Source: an uncultured Flavobacteriales bacterium (GTDB lineage: Bacteria > Bacteroidota > Bacteroidia > Flavobacteriales_E > Vicingaceae). From it: a DNA stretch of 64,000 nucleotides. The notes beneath the pieces were generated by a model, which saw nothing but the letters and a program-made list of their open reading frames with translations, was not told the DNA's origin and made no database searches. Position numbers and translations under genes: made by a program. Where the stretch lies: positions 62,001 to 126,000 of the forward strand of contig CALCHN010000044.1 of assembly GCA_937901255.1 (NCBI GenBank). Reading direction: 5' to 3'. This document shows, one piece after another, positions 26,695 through 35,232 of the stretch. Each line of letters starts with the position of its first letter. Positions within the stretch are counted from its first letter, which is position 1.

Positions 26695-26750
26695 AAGCTC
26701 CAACGGAGCGAAATTTATATAGCGTATGGGTGAAGCCCATCGCAATGAAA
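26695..26750 (+). repeat. Double-hairpin repeat upstream of a gene (family S, copy 1)
   Basis: Two hairpins: GCTCC-AAC-GGAGC, then after a spacer GAAATTTATATA the stem GCG-T-ATGGG/CCCAT-CGC. The second copy at 55971-56028 keeps the spacer and framework but changes the stem to ATGAC/GTCAT, so both arms changed together. It ends 26 nt before the start codon of the next gene. Confidence 0.7.
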
Positions 26751-26775
26751 TAGAAACTATTAACAAGAATAAATT

Positions 26776-27222
26776 ATGGATAAATTTATACACAGGTTAA
26801 AATATTATTTAATAGGATTCGGATTAGGATGTGTAATGGTTTATGCCATTTTTTATACTGGAGACGATGCACGTTCTTCTTGGTTGCCCGAAGGCAGAGT
26901 GCTAGAATTTATTGAAGGTACAGAACTTAAAATAAGTCAGAAACATTTAGCTTGTGTGCTAGAATGTAATGATATAGCACTTGAAGATTTCGATAAAACA
27001 TTCTTTCAAAAAGCTAAAGTAAATTTTTCTGAAAGTTCAACAACAAGAGAGCCTTGTCCAGAATACCAAATAGAAGGTAAATTAGCGGATGGAAGAAAAG
27101 TTATCCTTTTAATAGAAACTTGCGAACCAAGAAGGTTATCTACCGCAGAAGAAAAAGAAGACATTGCAACACTTTCAAATATTTCCTTTGAAGGATTAAA
27201 AAGTGATTGTCTTTGTGAATAA
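26776..27222 (+). CDS. Uncharacterised single-pass membrane protein
   Basis: 148 residues. One membrane segment (YYLIGFGLGCVMVYAIFYTG, about 10-29) is followed by a soluble domain with four or five cysteines (HLACVLECNDIALEDFD, REPCPEYQIEGKLADGRKVI, TCEPRR, CLCE). The YQIEGKLADGRKVILLIETC stretch resembles DUF4258-type beta strands, but I am not certain of that family. It sits between the AlaDH-family gene and rhomboid on the same strand. Confidence 0.7.
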   Translation: MDKFIHRLKYYLIGFGLGCVMVYAIFYTGDDARSSWLPEGRVLEFIEGTELKISQKHLACVLECNDIALEDFDKTFFQKAKVNFSESSTTREPCPEYQIEGKLADGRKVILLIETCEPRRLSTAEEKEDIATLSNISFEGLKSDCLCE

Positions 27223-27264
27223 ACTTGTAACAGAATTATAAGTAACATTTTAAAAATAAATTGA

Positions 27265-27903
27265 ATGAGTATTACTCTTATTATTATCATAATTACCGTT
27301 ATTGTATCTTTTGCCGCCAATAGTAATGTTCAACTTTATCACAAACTACTTTTCAATCCTTATTTAGTTTATAATAATAAAGAATGGTATCGTCTGTTTA
27401 CGCATGCTTTTATTCATGATAAACAAAATATATTTCACCTTATCTTTAATATGTATGTGTTATACAGCTTTGGAGAGATTGTAGAAACTATTTTAATAAA
27501 CGAAATGGGAACGATGGGAGTTGTTTACTATTTGTTTATTTATGTTGGCGGAATAGCGGTAGCATCATTGCCGGCATTAGCCCGACATAAAAATAATTAC
27601 GGTTATAACTCTGTAGGAGCCTCAGGAGCTGTTTCAGCAGTATTGTTTGCTGCTATAGCATTTATGCCTTTTACAGGAGGGGTAGGAATAATCTTTTTGC
27701 CTGAAGATTTTTATATTAAACCTCTTTATTTTGGAGTACTTTATTTAGCCTATGAAATCTATATGGATAAAAGAAGTAATGACAATGTAGCTCATGATGC
27801 ACATACTTGGGGAGCTGTTTTTGGGTTTTTGTTTACATTAATTTTTGTTCCAGGTGCTTTTATGAATTTTATAGGTCAATTAATGAACGCTCTAAACTTA
27901 TAA
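27265..27903 (+). CDS. Rhomboid family intramembrane serine protease
   Basis: 212 residues with six membrane segments. The catalytic Ser lies in VGASGAVSAVLF (Ser near residue 120) and the catalytic His in NVAHDAHTWGAVFGF (about 176-180). The HLIFNMYVLYSFG segment (about 58-70) carries the conserved His/Asn of helix 2. Rhomboids cut transmembrane substrates inside the membrane; the substrate is unknown. It lies 43 nt downstream of the single-pass protein, a possible functional neighbour. Confidence 0.9.
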   Translation: MSITLIIIIITVIVSFAANSNVQLYHKLLFNPYLVYNNKEWYRLFTHAFIHDKQNIFHLIFNMYVLYSFGEIVETILINEMGTMGVVYYLFIYVGGIAVASLPALARHKNNYGYNSVGASGAVSAVLFAAIAFMPFTGGVGIIFLPEDFYIKPLYFGVLYLAYEIYMDKRSNDNVAHDAHTWGAVFGFLFTLIFVPGAFMNFIGQLMNALNL

Positions 27904-28002
27904 ACATAAGCAGTTTTGAATAAAGAAGTGTTATCGATAAAAAAAGTATTAGTTCGATTTTTTTCTAATAGAAAGAGTAACGTTTTACATTCGTATTATT
28001 TT

Positions 28003-28073
28003 AACTCACCCCAAAGTCATCTTGCGATAACTTTTTCCCCTCCCTTTAAAGAGAGGAGGTTAGGGGGTGAGTT
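28003..28073. repeat. Hairpin repeat, family R copy 2
   Basis: AACTCACCCC at the left and GGGGGTGAGTT at the right are inverted ends. Inside lie an imperfect GTCATC/GATAAC stem and CCTCCCTTTAAAGAGAGGAGG. It is in the 313-nt gap after rhomboid, which holds only this and the following partial copy. An apparent 98-codon frame across it is not a gene. Confidence 0.75.
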
Positions 28074-28161
28074 GAGAACAAGCTTTTTGTTAATAACCAA
28101 TAAATTTTTAAATGCAGATATCAAATATATAAAACAAATAATAATGGCTCTGTGTGTTGGA

Positions 28162-28193
28162 AACTCCTCCCTTTCGGGGAGGTTGGGAGGGGC
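28162..28193. repeat. Short hairpin repeat, truncated relative of family R
   Basis: AACTCCTCCC followed by TTTC and GGGGAGG, then GGGAGGGG. It has the C-rich/G-rich stem of family R without the second stem or the full GTGAGT end. It ends 23 nt before the GmhB-like start codon. Confidence 0.5.
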
Positions 28194-28216
28194 TATTAAA
28201 CTCATCAACTAACCCT

Positions 28217-28699
28217 ATGCGTAAAGTTATTTTTTTAGATAGAGATGGAGTAATAAATAAGGAAAGAGGTACATATACTTTTAAGCTAACTGATTTTGAA
28301 ATAAACGAAGGAGTGGTTGAATTCCTAAAATTGGCTCAAGAAAAAGGCTATGAATTTATTGTAATTACCAATCAGGGAGGCATTTCTAAAGGAATATATA
28401 ACAAAAATGACGTACATCTCGTACACGCTCACATGTTAACTCAATTTAAAAAAGAAGGAATTACTATTTTAGAAGTATATTATTGTCCGCATCATTCAGA
28501 TGTGGAAGAATGTATATGTCGAAAACCAGCCTCATTACTATTAGAAAAAGCCATAGCACGTTTTAATGTTGACAAAACTGTATCGTTTATGATTGGTGAT
28601 AGTCAGCGAGATATTGATGCAGCAACTAAAATAGGAATAAAGTCTTTTAAAATTGAGCCAAACACTAACCTAAACCAACTTAAAAACTACTTGTTTTGA
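28217..28699 (+). CDS. HAD-family histidinol-phosphatase/heptose-1,7-bisphosphate phosphatase-like protein
   Basis: 160 residues. IFLDRDGVINKERG (5-18) is HAD motif I, VITNQGGISKGIY motif II, and FMIGDSQRDIDAATKIGI the acidic motif. YYCPHHSDVEECICRKP is the Cys/His zinc loop of the GmhB/HisB-N branch. Such enzymes dephosphorylate D-glycero-manno-heptose bisphosphate or histidinol phosphate. No his or heptose genes are nearby to decide. I take the ATG at 28217; an upstream in-frame start at 28154 would read through repeat sequence. It overlaps the next gene in a TTGA junction. Confidence 0.88.
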   Translation: MRKVIFLDRDGVINKERGTYTFKLTDFEINEGVVEFLKLAQEKGYEFIVITNQGGISKGIYNKNDVHLVHAHMLTQFKKEGITILEVYYCPHHSDVEECICRKPASLLLEKAIARFNVDKTVSFMIGDSQRDIDAATKIGIKSFKIEPNTNLNQLKNYLF

Positions 28700-29541
28700 T
28701 AGAAAAACGCTACATAAATTATGATGGTTTTTTATATGAAGAAGAAGAGAAGGTATTTACAATAGACAACAGAGCGTTTAAGTATGGCGATGCTGTTTTT
28801 GAAACCATTAGAGTAATTAACGGAGTTCCCGTTTTTGTAAAAGATCATTTTGCCCGCCTTAAAAAAGGAATGGATTTGCTTAGAATGAATGCCATTCCGC
28901 TTACTTTTGAAGAACTACATGAGCAAATTTTACATTTAATTAAAAAGAATAACATAAAAAAAGGAGGTAGAGTAAGAATTACAGTTTTTAGAGTAGGAGA
29001 GGGACTTTATACTCCAAAAAACGATACCAAATCTTATGTTATAGAAGCAATACCAATTTCCAAAAACTTATACGAACTTAATGAAAAAGGATTATCGATA
29101 GATTTATATACAGACATTAGAGTTCATCCAACCGTTTTAACTCAAATAAAAACTACCAATAAAATTCCCAATGTACTTACCGGAATTTACAAAATCGAAA
29201 ATAATTTAGATGATTGTTTAATGGTCAACCAAAACAACCACATTGTGGAAGCCATAAGTTCTAATGTGTTTTTATATAAAAATAATACATTATACACCCC
29301 GTCACTTTCGGAAGGTTGTATAGATGGAATTACTCGAAAACACATTATCGAAGTTGCTCAAATTATGGGTGTAAATGTTATAGAAGGAACAGTTACAGGA
29401 AGCATGTTATTGCAAGCAGACGAATTGTTATTAACCAACTCCATTGCAGGTATAAAATGGGTATCTCATTATAGAAGTAAACAATACACCAACCAAGCCA
29501 CTAAAGAAATCTTAAAAAAATTTAATGAAGTGGTAAGCTAA
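28696..29541 (+). CDS. Class IV (PLP) aminotransferase / aminodeoxychorismate lyase-like
   Basis: 281 residues of fold-type IV PLP enzymes. AFKYGDAVFETIRVINGVPV is near residue 28, and IKTTNKIPNVL contains the likely PLP lysine (about 156). EAISSNVFLYKNNTLYTPSL and ADELLLTNSIAGIKWV carry the typical PLP-phosphate contacts. Branched-chain aminotransferase, D-amino-acid aminotransferase and PabC share this fold; length and lack of BCAT-specific segments favour a PabC-like or general enzyme. The TTG start overlaps the previous stop by 4 nt, implying translational coupling. Confidence 0.85.
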   Translation: MIEKRYINYDGFLYEEEEKVFTIDNRAFKYGDAVFETIRVINGVPVFVKDHFARLKKGMDLLRMNAIPLTFEELHEQILHLIKKNNIKKGGRVRITVFRVGEGLYTPKNDTKSYVIEAIPISKNLYELNEKGLSIDLYTDIRVHPTVLTQIKTTNKIPNVLTGIYKIENNLDDCLMVNQNNHIVEAISSNVFLYKNNTLYTPSLSEGCIDGITRKHIIEVAQIMGVNVIEGTVTGSMLLQADELLLTNSIAGIKWVSHYRSKQYTNQATKEILKKFNEVVS

Positions 29542-29573
29542 ATGGCTTAAATTATTTTGAATTTTTTTGTAAT

Positions 29574-31214
29574 TTACAAAATACACGTTTTTTCTTTTAA
29601 GATTACATTTAATATAGAATGATTTAAGGAATAATCTACCGCTAAATCTATAAGATGTACGCCCTCGCTATTTAAACATTTTTCAATGGTAGCAACAATT
29701 TCTTCATCGTTGGTAGGTCGGTGACCTATTGCTCCGTAGCTTTCTGCATATTTTACAAAATCCGGATTGGCATAATCTAGTCCGTAGCTATCAAAGCCCA
29801 TTCCTTCTTGCTTCCATTTAATCATTCCATAAGCATTGTCATTTAAAATGATAACTACTAAGTTTAATTTTAAACGAACAGCAGTTTCCATTTCCTGAGA
29901 GTTCATCATAAAACCACCATCACCACAAACAGCTACTACTTTTCTTTCTGGATATATCATTTTTGCCATCATGGCTGCGGGTAATCCTGCTCCCATTGTA
30001 GCTAAGGCATTATCTAATAAAAGTGTATTTCTTTGATAGCATTTGTAGTTTCTGGCAAACCAAATTTTATAAATTCCATTATCAAGCGATACAATTCCAT
30101 CATCAGGAATAAGCTTTCTCATTACATTTACCAAACGCTGAGGCAAAACAGGAAAACGTTTATCCTGAGCATATTTAGATAAGTGCATTTCTACTTCATT
30201 GGTTATTCTTTCATAATAAGAAAAATCCCAATTAGGTGAATTCGTAATCGTATTGGTCATTTGTTGAATGGAATCGTCAATATCTCCAACTACATTTAGC
30301 TGAGGAAAATAAACAGCATCTACTTGTGCTGGGAAATAATTGATATGAATCACTTTTGTGCCGCCATGCTCCATAAAAAATGGTGGTTTTTCAATTACAT
30401 CATGACCAACATTAATGATTAAATCGGCTCTGTTGATGGCACAATGCAAGAAATCATTATCAGAAAGAGCTGCTGTACCTAAATAAAGTTTATGTCTTTC
30501 GTCAACAACTCCTTTACCCATTTGTGTATTGAAAAAAGGCATGCCTGTTTTTTCTATAAAATCGGTAAGGGCTTTACTTGTATTTTTTCTGTTAGCCCCC
30601 GCACCAATTAACAATAGCGGCATTTTAGCTTTTTCTATCATTTCTACAGCTTGCTGAATTACTTTTTCATCAGCAGTAGGAATTCTACAATCAGAAACTT
30701 CAAAAACCTGATTGGCAACATCTTCAATAGCAATATCTTCGGGGAGTTCTAAATGTACTGCTCCGGGACGTTCTTCTGTTGCCAAACGAAAACACTCTCT
30801 TACCAAAGGAGCAATATTATTGGCATTTACAATTTGCTTGGTAAATTTGGTGATGGGTCGCATTAAATCAACAATATCAACAATTTGAAACCTACCTTGC
30901 TTACTTTTTTTAATGGGCTTCTGACCAGTAATCATAAACATAGGCATACCACCAAGTTGAGCATAAGCTGCTGGGGTAACAAAATTAGTAGCTCCAGGAC
31001 CTAACGTAGCGATACAAACACCAGGTTTTCCTGTTAGCCTACCATAAGTAGCAGCCATAAAACCCGCACCTTGTTCGTGCCGGGTAATTATTAGTTGAAT
31101 TGATGAATTTTTTAAGGAGTTTAGAAAATCTAAGTTTTCTTCACCTGGAACACCAAAAATGTATTGTACACCTTCGTTTTCGAGTGCTTTTATAAATAAA
31201 TCAGATGCTTTCAT
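29574..31214 (-). CDS. Thiamine-diphosphate enzyme, acetolactate synthase large subunit-like
   Basis: 546 residues with the three TPP-enzyme domains. VQYIFGVPGEENLDFLNSL and TRHEQGAGFMAATYGRLTG include the catalytic Glu. CIATLGPGATNFVTPAAYAQ follows. A central domain spans about 190-330, and the TPP/Mg motif GDGGFMMNSQEMETAVRLKL is near 430, ending VIILNDNAYGMIKW. It resembles single-subunit catabolic acetolactate synthases rather than biosynthetic IlvB, since no ilvN, ilvC or ilvD is adjacent. Pyruvate condensation is the likely reaction; other benzoylformate/oxalyl-CoA-type activities cannot be excluded. Confidence 0.85.
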   Translation of the reverse strand: MKASDLFIKALENEGVQYIFGVPGEENLDFLNSLKNSSIQLIITRHEQGAGFMAATYGRLTGKPGVCIATLGPGATNFVTPAAYAQLGGMPMFMITGQKPIKKSKQGRFQIVDIVDLMRPITKFTKQIVNANNIAPLVRECFRLATEERPGAVHLELPEDIAIEDVANQVFEVSDCRIPTADEKVIQQAVEMIEKAKMPLLLIGAGANRKNTSKALTDFIEKTGMPFFNTQMGKGVVDERHKLYLGTAALSDNDFLHCAINRADLIINVGHDVIEKPPFFMEHGGTKVIHINYFPAQVDAVYFPQLNVVGDIDDSIQQMTNTITNSPNWDFSYYERITNEVEMHLSKYAQDKRFPVLPQRLVNVMRKLIPDDGIVSLDNGIYKIWFARNYKCYQRNTLLLDNALATMGAGLPAAMMAKMIYPERKVVAVCGDGGFMMNSQEMETAVRLKLNLVVIILNDNAYGMIKWKQEGMGFDSYGLDYANPDFVKYAESYGAIGHRPTNDEEIVATIEKCLNSEGVHLIDLAVDYSLNHSILNVILKEKTCIL

Positions 31215-31337
31215 GTAAGCTTTTTAGTTTGTAGTTAGATAAAAACAAAAGTCAACAATCTTTTTTTGTTGAAGATTTTTTAGCTGTCTAATTTATACAC
31301 AATCTAATAGCTTTTAATAACAATTTATTAGGATTGC

Positions 31338-34151
31338 TTAGTTCAGTTTTTCTTTAAGATATTTTCCTGTTACCGATGTTTTTGCTTTTATCATGTCTTC
31401 AGGAGTTCCTTCAAAAACTAGCTGACCGCCATGTTCGCCACCACCAGGACCTAAATCTATAACCCAATCAGCACATTTTACAACATCTAAATTATGTTCA
31501 ATTACAATAATGGTATGTCCTTGAGCAATAAGTCCGTTAAAAGATTTTACTAATTTATTAATATCATGAAAATGCAAACCCGTTGTAGGTTCATCAAAAA
31601 TAAAAAGTAGTTTTTCCTTACTGTTTTTCTTGCTTAGAAACCCTGCCAATTTTACCCGTTGAGCTTCTCCACCACTTAGCGTATTAGAAGATTGTCCTAA
31701 ATGTACATAACCCAAGCCAACTTCTTGTAAAGGACTAAGTTTTTCTGCAATCTTTTTACCTTGATCTTTAGGAAGTTGCTCAAAAAAAGCAATGCCTTCA
31801 TCTATGGTTAAATCAAGTATATTGCTAATGTGTTTGTCGCCAATTTTTACATCCAGCAATTCTTGTTTAAAACGTTTTCCTTTACACTCACTACATTTTA
31901 GATGGATATCTGCCATAAACTGCATTTCTACTGTAATTTCTCCTTCGCCTTTGCAGGTTTCGCATCTACCGCCATCAACATTAAAAGAAAAATGAGAAGG
32001 TTTATAACCTCTATTTTTAGATAGCGGATGGTTGGAAAATAAATTTCTTATTTCATCATACGCTTTTATGTAAGTAACAGGGTTAGAGCGAGAAGATTTT
32101 CCAATAGGGTTTTGGTTGACATATTCAACAGCATTAATTAAGTTAACATCTCCAGAAATGCCTTTTATTTTTGTGTTTTTATCGGAATAGCCGTTTAGAT
32201 ATCGGTTTAATTGAGGCAACAAACAGTTTTTTATCAAGGTAGATTTTCCTGAGCCGCTAACTCCCGTAACAGCAGTAATAACGCCCAACGGAAAAGCTGT
32301 AGTAATATTTTTAAGGTTATTTTCCTTAGCTCCTTCTACCACAATTTTGTTTTTCCATTTTCTGCGTTTTCCAGGAACAGGAATTTCAAGAGTTTTATTT
32401 AGGTAGTTGGCTGTTAAGGTGTTGTCTTTTTTTAGTAACTCATTGAAGTTTCCACTAAAAACTACATTCCCACCTAATGTTCCGGCTTCTGGACCAATAT
32501 CAATAATTTCATCGGCAGCTCGCATGATATCTTCATCATGTTCTACTAAAATTACTGAGTTGCCTAATTGTTGTAATTGTTTAAGCACGCCAATAAGTTG
32601 TTCTGTATCTTTAGAGTGCAGACCAATACTCGGTTCATCTAAAATATACATAGAACCAACCAAGCTGCTTCCTAAAGAGGTAGCTAAATTTATTCGTTGC
32701 GATTCACCTCCTGAAAGTGTTGATGATAATCGGTTTAAGGTTAAATAACCCAAACCAACATGTTCTAAATAACTTAATCTGTTATTAATTTCTATTAATA
32801 ATCTTTTAGAAATGGTAGTATCACTTTCTGACAGCTTTAATTTTTTGAAAAAATTAGATAGCTTATCTATAGGCATCAACACCAATTCTGCAATAGCGGT
32901 TTTATTAATTTTTACGTAGTTGGCGTCTTTTCTTAAGCGAGTTCCTTTGCAATCGGGACAAGTGGTTTTCCCTCTATATCTTGCCAACAAAACACGGTAT
33001 TGAATTTTGTAGCTATTGCTTTCCACCATCTTAAAAAAATCATTTATTCCTTCAAAATAAGGGCTACCATTCCATAAAACATCTTTTTGTTCAGGAGTAA
33101 GCTCATCATAAGGTTTGTGGATGGGAAATTTTTCTTTAGTAGCATTTAAAATAAAATGTTCTTTCCATTGCTGCATTTTTTCACCTTTCCAGCAAACAAC
33201 AGCATCTTGGTAAACAGACAAACTGCCATCAGGAATAACTAAGTTTTCATCAATTCCAATAATGCTTCCGTAACCTTCGCATTTTTTACAAGCTCCAAAT
33301 GGATTATTGAAACTAAAAAAGTGGACAGAAGGCTCTTCAAAGAGAATTCCGTCCATTTCAAACTTGTTGCTAAAATGGGTAATAATAGGTTGTTCATTGT
33401 TGTACGTAAGTACCTGACATTCGTGTTTGCCTTCAAAAAAAGCAGTTTCAACACTATCGTAAATTCTGCTAAGCTGCTCCTCATCATCTGCGGAAGCAAC
33501 AAAACGGTCTATTATTAAATAAGTGTTATTGATATCTATTTTTATCTCTTGAGTTTTGTCAATTCTTAGCATTTCGTTGTTAAGCCAAACCCTTGAAAAA
33601 CCACGTTGTAATAAGGAAGAAAGTGTTTTTTCGGTATTTTTTTTGTCTTTAAATTCAATTTTAGAAAGTAATATTATTTTTTCGCCCTCAGGCTGTTGAG
33701 TAATAAAATTTACCACATCTTTTAAGGTATGTTTTTTTACTTCTTTGCCCGAAACAGGGGAGAAAGTCTTGCCAATTCTGGCATAAAGCAACTTTAGGTA
33801 ATCGTAAATTTCGGTAGAAGTACCAACGGTTGAGCGTTTATTTACCGTGTTTACTTTTTGTTCTATGGCAATGGCAGGAGCAATTCCATGAATGTAATCT
33901 ACTGCCGGTTTTTCTAATTTACCCAAAAACTGACGAGCATAAGCAGAAAGACTTTCAACGTACCTACGTTGACCCTCAGCAAAAAGTGTATCGAAAGCTA
34001 AAGAAGATTTACCGGAACCTGAAACACCTGTAATAACTGTAAATTTATTTCGAGTGATAGCAACATCAATATTCTTAAGGTTGTTAACTCTCGCTCCTTT
34101 AATTAAAATATGTGTTTTAGCTGTTTTTTCTTTACTAAGGGTTTTGCTCAT
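31338..34151 (-). CDS. uvrA: Excinuclease ABC subunit UvrA
   Basis: 937 residues, standard for UvrA. Two ABC modules are seen: Walker A GVSGSGKSSLAFDTLFAEGQ near 42 and GVSGSGKSTLIKN in the second half. Signatures are LSGGESQRINLATSLGSSLV and LSGGEAQRVKLAGFLSKKN, and Walker B is ILDEPSIGLH and IFDEPTTGLH. Zinc modules appear as CKKCEGYG with CPDCKGTR, and CETCKGEG with CSECKGKRF. UvrA finds bulky DNA lesions and loads UvrB. It is divergent from the NrnA-like gene, with its own promoter in the 103-nt gap. Confidence 0.97.
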   Translation of the reverse strand: MSKTLSKEKTAKTHILIKGARVNNLKNIDVAITRNKFTVITGVSGSGKSSLAFDTLFAEGQRRYVESLSAYARQFLGKLEKPAVDYIHGIAPAIAIEQKVNTVNKRSTVGTSTEIYDYLKLLYARIGKTFSPVSGKEVKKHTLKDVVNFITQQPEGEKIILLSKIEFKDKKNTEKTLSSLLQRGFSRVWLNNEMLRIDKTQEIKIDINNTYLIIDRFVASADDEEQLSRIYDSVETAFFEGKHECQVLTYNNEQPIITHFSNKFEMDGILFEEPSVHFFSFNNPFGACKKCEGYGSIIGIDENLVIPDGSLSVYQDAVVCWKGEKMQQWKEHFILNATKEKFPIHKPYDELTPEQKDVLWNGSPYFEGINDFFKMVESNSYKIQYRVLLARYRGKTTCPDCKGTRLRKDANYVKINKTAIAELVLMPIDKLSNFFKKLKLSESDTTISKRLLIEINNRLSYLEHVGLGYLTLNRLSSTLSGGESQRINLATSLGSSLVGSMYILDEPSIGLHSKDTEQLIGVLKQLQQLGNSVILVEHDEDIMRAADEIIDIGPEAGTLGGNVVFSGNFNELLKKDNTLTANYLNKTLEIPVPGKRRKWKNKIVVEGAKENNLKNITTAFPLGVITAVTGVSGSGKSTLIKNCLLPQLNRYLNGYSDKNTKIKGISGDVNLINAVEYVNQNPIGKSSRSNPVTYIKAYDEIRNLFSNHPLSKNRGYKPSHFSFNVDGGRCETCKGEGEITVEMQFMADIHLKCSECKGKRFKQELLDVKIGDKHISNILDLTIDEGIAFFEQLPKDQGKKIAEKLSPLQEVGLGYVHLGQSSNTLSGGEAQRVKLAGFLSKKNSKEKLLFIFDEPTTGLHFHDINKLVKSFNGLIAQGHTIIVIEHNLDVVKCADWVIDLGPGGGEHGGQLVFEGTPEDMIKAKTSVTGKYLKEKLN

Positions 34152-34186
34152 TTATTGAATAGTAAGTAATGTGTAAAATGAAGTCT

Positions 34187-34217
34187 CAAAATTACACTTC
34201 TTTTTATATAACATCAA
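34187..34217 (-). promoter_or_regulatory. Bacteroidota-type promoter for uvrA
   Basis: On the minus strand TTG (34215-34217) is followed after 20 nt by TAATTTTG (34187-34194), matching the TTTG...TAnnTTTG pattern of the Bacteroidota housekeeping sigma factor. The -7 element lies 35 nt upstream of the uvrA ATG. I see no LexA-like palindrome. Confidence 0.55.
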
Positions 34218-34242
34218 TCTGTTTTTTTTATTACCTAAACAT

Positions 34243-34250
34243 TACCTTTG
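34243..34250 (+). promoter_or_regulatory. -7 element immediately upstream of the NrnA-like gene
   Basis: TACCTTTG fits TAnnTTTG exactly and ends 4 nt before the ATG at 34255. If used, transcription would begin at or within a few bases of the start codon, giving a leaderless mRNA. No clear -33 TTG at the usual distance. Confidence 0.4.
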
Positions 34251-34254
34251 CACC

Positions 34255-35232
34255 ATGATAGAAATGCAAAGCATAATAGAAAACGCTAAAAACATAGTGA
34301 TAACAACCCATAAAGGACCTGATGGAGATGCCATTGGTTCTTCGTTGGCGTTGTATCATTTACTAAAGCAATTAGATAAAAATGTATCGGTAATTGTTCC
34401 TGATGCCTTTCCTGATTTTTTAAATTGGATAGAAGGAGCTGACCAAATTATTTGTTTTGATAAAAACCAAGAACAAGCAGAAAAATTAATTGATGTTGCT
34501 GAAGTTATTTTTAGCTTAGATTACAACGCCTTAAATAGAATAGGCGATATGGGAAGTGTGCTGGAAAAAGCTACAGGAATTAAAGTAATGATAGATCATC
34601 ATCAAGATACGCAAGGTTTTGCTCAGCATTACTTTGTAGATACCGATTGTTGTTCTACCGCTCAGTTAGTTTATGAGTTTATACATAAAATCAATAAAGA
34701 ACAGTTGCTGAATAAGGCAATTGCTACTTGTATTTACTGTGGAATAATGACAGATACCGGTTCTTTCAGGTATCCGTCAACAACAGCTGAAACGCACCGA
34801 ATAATTGCCCACTTAATAGAATGTGGAGCAGAAAATTCTCTTATTCATCAGGAAGTTTACGATAATAATACTACCGACAGATTAAAGTTATTGGGATATG
34901 CATTGAGCAACAAAATGCAGGTTTATGAAAAACATCACTTGGCATATATTGCACTTTCTGCAAAAGAAATGAATGACTTTAATTTTAAAAAAGGCGATAC
35001 CGAAGGCTTGGTAAATTATCCTTTATCTATTAAAGGAATTAAACTATCGGTTTTATTAACCGAAAAAGAAGATGGAATAAGAATTTCATTTCGTTCTAAA
35101 AATGAGGTTTATGTAAATAAAATTGCTCAAGAACATTTTGGTGGTGGCGGACATGTATTTGCTGCGGGAGGAATTTCTAAGTTATCGTTAGAAGAAACCA
35201 TTAAAAAATTAGAAGAAATACTTTTAAAATGA
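34255..35232 (+). CDS. DHH/DHHA1 phosphoesterase (NrnA-like oligoribonuclease/pAp phosphatase)
   Basis: 325 residues. The DHH domain begins with THKGPDGDAIGSSLAL (residues about 18-33), SLDYNALNRIGDM follows and the signature Asp-His-His lies in MIDHHQDTQGFAQHYF near 120. DTGSFRYPSTTAETHRII carries further metal ligands. The C-terminal DHHA1 domain has HFGGGGHVFAAGG near 295. NrnA-type enzymes degrade nanoRNAs and pAp. It overlaps the next FKBP gene by 4 nt (ATGA), so it heads a five-gene run. Confidence 0.92.
   Translation: MIEMQSIIENAKNIVITTHKGPDGDAIGSSLALYHLLKQLDKNVSVIVPDAFPDFLNWIEGADQIICFDKNQEQAEKLIDVAEVIFSLDYNALNRIGDMGSVLEKATGIKVMIDHHQDTQGFAQHYFVDTDCCSTAQLVYEFIHKINKEQLLNKAIATCIYCGIMTDTGSFRYPSTTAETHRIIAHLIECGAENSLIHQEVYDNNTTDRLKLLGYALSNKMQVYEKHHLAYIALSAKEMNDFNFKKGDTEGLVNYPLSIKGIKLSVLLTEKEDGIRISFRSKNEVYVNKIAQEHFGGGGHVFAAGGISKLSLEETIKKLEEILLK

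Noticed and set aside
27916..28212. 98-codon frame after rhomboid
   Set aside because: It crosses two hairpin repeats and has no sensible domain pattern.
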